Positions 32,625-35,717 of a stretch of 35,717 nt of DNA are shown here, one piece after another. Origin of the DNA: Bacteroidales bacterium. GTDB lineage: Bacteria; Bacteroidota; Bacteroidia; Bacteroidales; JAFGUD01. A program made the position numbers and the translations under genes. The stretch covers positions 1 to 35,717 of the forward strand of contig JAFGXO010000062.1 of NCBI GenBank assembly GCA_016936595.1, written 5' to 3'. The notes beneath the pieces are model-generated. The model was not told the DNA's origin and did not search any database. It saw nothing but the letters and a program-made list of their open reading frames with translations. The stretch's first letter is position 1; every line of letters starts with the position of its first letter.

Positions 32625-33170
32625 ATGAATCCTTTAGAAATAATCCAAAAATATTACCAAAAAGATACTAAACTGTATTATTTTTTGGTTGAACATAGTA
32701 AATCTGTAGCAAAAAAAGCACTTGAAGTGGCACACAATGTATCATATTTAAAGCCGGATTTTGTTTTTATTGAAGAGGCTGCTATGTTGCACGATATAGG
32801 GATTTTTTTAACATACTCACCAAAAATTGATTGTTTTGGCGACAGACCATACATTGAACACGGTTTTCTCGGACGTAAAATATTGGAAAATGAAGGCTAT
32901 TTTAAACATGCTCTTGTTTGCGAAACTCATGTTGGTACCGGTTTAACCGTTGACCATATAAGATCCCGAAACTTGCAACTACCTTTGCGAAATATGGAAC
33001 CTAAAACTCTTGAAGAAGAGATTGTTTGTTTTGCCGATAAATTTTTTTCTAAAAATGAAAAATATCTTGTAAATGAAAAAAGTATTGAAAAAATTAAAAA
33101 AGGTTTATTAAAACATGGTCAGTATAACCTTGATAAATTTGAAATGTGGATGAAAAAATTTTGTTATTAG
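32625..33170 (+). CDS. HD-domain metal-dependent phosphohydrolase
   Basis: A 181-aa cytosolic protein of the HD superfamily. His24 (LVEHSKSV), His56-Asp57 in AAMLHDIGIF, further His at 79 (EHGF) and 102 (ETHVG), and an Asp in FADKFF make up the metal-binding set. Such small HDIG-type proteins hydrolyse nucleotides or phosphorylated substrates; the substrate here is unknown. The spacing to the next gene is 51 nt, so co-transcription with the SpoIIE-type phosphatase is possible but unproven. Confidence 0.85.
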   Translation: MNPLEIIQKYYQKDTKLYYFLVEHSKSVAKKALEVAHNVSYLKPDFVFIEEAAMLHDIGIFLTYSPKIDCFGDRPYIEHGFLGRKILENEGYFKHALVCETHVGTGLTVDHIRSRNLQLPLRNMEPKTLEEEIVCFADKFFSKNEKYLVNEKSIEKIKKGLLKHGQYNLDKFEMWMKKFCY

Positions 33171-33221
33171 TTTTTTAACCTCCGATTTTTTTACTTTTAA
33201 AGTGTTTTTTAAATAAAATTT

Positions 33222-35600
33222 ATGCTGACTAAATATACAGGTAAAATATATTTTTATTTGGTTATCTTTATTTTTGTTGCAAATTTAAAGGGAGTATCTC
33301 AAAATAATTATGTTGATAGTTTGTTTGTTGAAGTTGAAAAAACAAATGATATTTATCAAAAAATTGATAATTGGCTTTTAATTATTCAAGAAACAATTGT
33401 TGATAGTACTGAATTTGCTGATTTTTATATAGATACTGTAATTATTGAATCTAAAAAAATTGACTATGTAAAAGGTTTGGTCTTAGCTTTAAATTATAAA
33501 GGAGAGGCAAGTTATTATCTTGGAAATTATGCCGACGAGCTTGGATATTATCTTCAGGCCAAGGAAATTGCAGAACTTGCTGATTACAAGCAAGGTTTAA
33601 TAAATAGTTATAAAAATATAGGTGTTTATAATATTTTTGAGGATAATTATATTGAGGCCCAAAGAGCCTATCTTTTTGCAATTGATTTAGCAGTAGAAAT
33701 TGGTGATTCGGAAAGCCTTTTTTCTTCATATTTAAACATTGGGGTTGTTTTTGACTATCTTGGAGATTATCATAAAGCTCTTGAATATCAGCAGCTTGCA
33801 TTACAAAATGCTTTGCAACGTAATGATAACGAGGATATTGCAAGAAGTTATATCAATATTGCTACTATACACCGAGCTTTAACTAATTTTGATTTAGCCG
33901 AAGAATATCTGAATAAATCATTGCTTTTAAAACAAGAACTTAATGATGTTGAGGGGTTATCGGTTTGTTATAATAATCTTGGAAATGTTTATGCCGATAA
34001 AAAAGATTACGATAAAGCCCTCGAAAGTTATCAAAAATCTTTAAATATTGATAGAAATTTATCTGATAGTATTGGTGTTTCTGTTGGGTTAAGTAATATT
34101 GGGTTAATTTATGAATATAAAAATAATTTTGATCAAGCTCTTTCTTATTATTTTAAATCCTTAGAGATAAAACTGGATTATGATGACCTAAGTGGAATTT
34201 GTGAAAGTTATAAAAATATAGGAAATATTTATATCCTCCAAGGTGATATAAATGATGGATTTGATTTTCTTTTAAAAAGTTGGAAATTAGCTCTTCAACT
34301 TGATGACATGACCTTTAAACAGCAGATTAGTCAATTGCTTTCTCAAAGCTATGCAAAAGTTGGGGATTTTAAAAATGCATACGAGTATCATGTTATTTTT
34401 AAAAATTTAACTGATAGTATTTTTAACGAAAATAATATTTTTGAAATAACAAAAATGGAAACTTCGTTTGAGTATGATAGAATTATTGAACGAAAAGAAC
34501 TTGAAGAAAAACAAAAAGAAGCCCTAATTCAAGAGGATATTAAACGACGAAAAATTGTTACTAATTCATTTTTAGTTGGTTTTTTGTTTATGATACTTAT
34601 AGCTTTTTTAAGTTATAGAAGTTATAACATTAAAAGAAAAGCTCATAAAAACGAATTGTTTCAAAAATTAGAAATTAAGCAAAAAAATGAAGAACTTAAA
34701 CAATTTAATGAAGAACTTAATACAACTTTAGACCTTGTTTCTGTTCAAAAAAATGAACTAATTAAGCAAAATGAAATTGTTTCTAATCAAAAAGATGAGA
34801 TAACTAAAAGTATAACTTATGCAAGTCGTATTCAAACAGCAATTTTGCCTCCCGAAAAGAATTTGAATGCTGCTTTTGCCGATTATTTTGTGCTTTATAT
34901 GCCGAAAAGTATAGTTAGTGGAGATTTTTATTGGGTTGAAATAATGGATAATAAAGTTTTTTGGGCTGTTGCTGATTGTACCGGACATGGAGTGCCTGGA
35001 GCCTTTATGAGCATGTTGAGTGTTTCTTTACTTAATGAAATTGTTAATACTAACCCTAAAATTAACGCTGCTGAAATTTTAAATCTATTACGAAATCAGA
35101 TTAAAATTTCGTTACGTCAAACCGGTAAAAGAGACGAACAAAAAGATGGTTTGGACATTGCTTTAAGTATTTATGATAAAAAATCTGCTGAATTAAATTT
35201 TGCCGGAGCTTATAATCCATTGTACGTTTTTAGAAAAAATGAAAATATTAATGTAGATGAAAATTTCATAATAGAAGTTTTTGATGATAAAAATTCTCTG
35301 ATTGAAATCAGTGCTGATAAGCAGCCTGTTTCCGTTCATATAAAAGAAAATAATTTTACCGACAGGTATATTAGTATTTTGCCTTCTGATACTTTATACG
35401 CTTTTTCTGACGGTTTTGCTGATCAATTTGGTGGTGAAAACAAAGTGAAATTTATGTTACCCAAATTTAAAAAATTATTGCTTGAAATTAATGATTTTAA
35501 GATGTCGCAAAAACGTGAATATTTGGAGAAAACAATTGTTGATTGGCGTGATGAAAATAGTCAAATTGATGATATTTTAGTTATGGGTGTAAACTTCTAA
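33222..35600 (+). CDS. TPR, coiled-coil and SpoIIE/PP2C-type phosphatase sensor
   Basis: A 792-aa membrane signalling protein. It has a signal peptide (1-27) and periplasmic tetratricopeptide repeats from about 85 to 390 (for example LGNVYADKKDYDKALESYQK and the following unit). A transmembrane helix lies at about 449-466, followed by a coiled coil (about 470-535) with repeated QKNEEL/QKDEI units. The SpoIIE-type PP2C phosphatase domain spans about 535-792. Metal-binding Asp residues are visible in IVSGDFYW, VADCTGHGVPGAF and YAFSDGFADQFGG. It would dephosphorylate a regulator, possibly an anti-sigma-factor antagonist, in response to a periplasmic signal. A LytTR regulator gene lies convergently just downstream. 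Length and architecture are common in Bacteroidota. Confidence 0.92.
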   Translation: MLTKYTGKIYFYLVIFIFVANLKGVSQNNYVDSLFVEVEKTNDIYQKIDNWLLIIQETIVDSTEFADFYIDTVIIESKKIDYVKGLVLALNYKGEASYYLGNYADELGYYLQAKEIAELADYKQGLINSYKNIGVYNIFEDNYIEAQRAYLFAIDLAVEIGDSESLFSSYLNIGVVFDYLGDYHKALEYQQLALQNALQRNDNEDIARSYINIATIHRALTNFDLAEEYLNKSLLLKQELNDVEGLSVCYNNLGNVYADKKDYDKALESYQKSLNIDRNLSDSIGVSVGLSNIGLIYEYKNNFDQALSYYFKSLEIKLDYDDLSGICESYKNIGNIYILQGDINDGFDFLLKSWKLALQLDDMTFKQQISQLLSQSYAKVGDFKNAYEYHVIFKNLTDSIFNENNIFEITKMETSFEYDRIIERKELEEKQKEALIQEDIKRRKIVTNSFLVGFLFMILIAFLSYRSYNIKRKAHKNELFQKLEIKQKNEELKQFNEELNTTLDLVSVQKNELIKQNEIVSNQKDEITKSITYASRIQTAILPPEKNLNAAFADYFVLYMPKSIVSGDFYWVEIMDNKVFWAVADCTGHGVPGAFMSMLSVSLLNEIVNTNPKINAAEILNLLRNQIKISLRQTGKRDEQKDGLDIALSIYDKKSAELNFAGAYNPLYVFRKNENINVDENFIIEVFDDKNSLIEISADKQPVSVHIKENNFTDRYISILPSDTLYAFSDGFADQFGGENKVKFMLPKFKKLLLEINDFKMSQKREYLEKTIVDWRDENSQIDDILVMGVNF

Positions 35601-35605
35601 CTTCA

Positions 35606-35717
35606 TCACAAAAAATACTTATTTAAAAACTCCTTAAATTCATCTTTATATTGTTCACTAACAGGAATAATATTTTTTTCGTTAAAAATAATTCTGTTTC
35701 GTTCAATTGTTGTAATC
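35606..35717 (-). CDS. LytTR-domain DNA-binding regulator, C-terminal end only
   Basis: The last 36 codons of a gene cut by the window edge. They read IERNRIIFNEKNIIPVSEQY, then KDEFKEFLNKYFL and a stop. The pattern (RN-I-F--K--IPVS--Y---F) is the closing strand and helix of LytTR DNA-binding domains. The full protein is probably a response regulator or LytTR protein, whose partner kinase would lie beyond the window. Its stop is 5 nt from the SpoIIE gene stop. Confidence 0.7.
   Translation of the reverse strand, partial: ITTIERNRIIFNEKNIIPVSEQYKDEFKEFLNKYFL

Noticed and set aside
33451-33843. A 130-codon minus-strand frame opposite the TPR region
   Set aside because: It is the mirror of the TPR repeats; the plus-strand protein has clear domains and the shadow has none.

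Overview
The window is AT-rich (about 70% A+T by eye) and looks like chromosomal DNA of a Bacteroidota member. Four things support this. Promoters follow the TAnnTTTG -7 pattern of this phylum. There is a TonB-dependent receptor with a carboxypeptidase-regulatory N-terminal domain. There is a secreted phosphatase with a type IX secretion C-terminal sorting domain. There is also an HU-CCDC81/SPOR fusion and a TPR-SpoIIE phosphatase. A Bacteroidales- or Flavobacteriales-like organism fits, but I cannot place it lower. I see no integrase, transposase, phage gene, rRNA or CRISPR array.

Layout. 1-5.7 kb: an S41 (CtpA-type) protease, guanine deaminase (guaD), a coiled-coil/beta-barrel envelope protein, a membrane-anchored protein of unknown function, and an outer-membrane-type protein with an HEEFH zincin-like motif. 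5.7-5.9 kb: tRNA-Phe(GAA) with a clear promoter and terminator. 5.96-8.07 kb: a coupled pair of a SPOR-domain protein and an AmrS-type radical SAM enzyme. 8.07-16.6 kb: an envelope-glycan block with a polysaccharide deacetylase-like protein, a GT4 glycosyltransferase, a BioF2/FemAB-like acyltransferase, a PAPS sulfotransferase, an MBOAT O-acyltransferase with its SGNH partner, and a Wzx-type flippase. Together they look able to build, decorate and export a surface polysaccharide.

16.6-24.1 kb: a small membrane protein, a GNAT acetyltransferase, and a complete uptake transcription unit (lipoprotein plus TonB receptor, promoter to terminator). Next come a NimA/PNPOx-like flavoprotein and a tandem array of five small paralogous proteins that may have a STAS/SpoIIAA-like fold. 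A stretch of about 500 nt follows that looks like decayed membrane-protein sequence. 24.1-28.1 kb: an AbgT transporter, a BASS-like transporter and a DNA photolyase.

28.2-30.7 kb: the least explained system here. A 527-aa membrane/lipoprotein built of two degenerate repeats is tightly coupled, through a strong GGAGG ribosome-binding site, to a radical SAM/SPASM enzyme that stops just before the last expected SPASM cysteine. 30.7-35.7 kb: a T9SS-sorted alkaline-phosphatase-superfamily enzyme, a small lipoprotein, an HD-domain hydrolase, a TPR/coiled-coil/SpoIIE phosphatase, and the 3' end of a LytTR regulator cut by the window edge.

Family assignments come from reading motifs without database searches. 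The five-gene array and the lipoprotein/radical-SAM pair are the best candidates for something undescribed.
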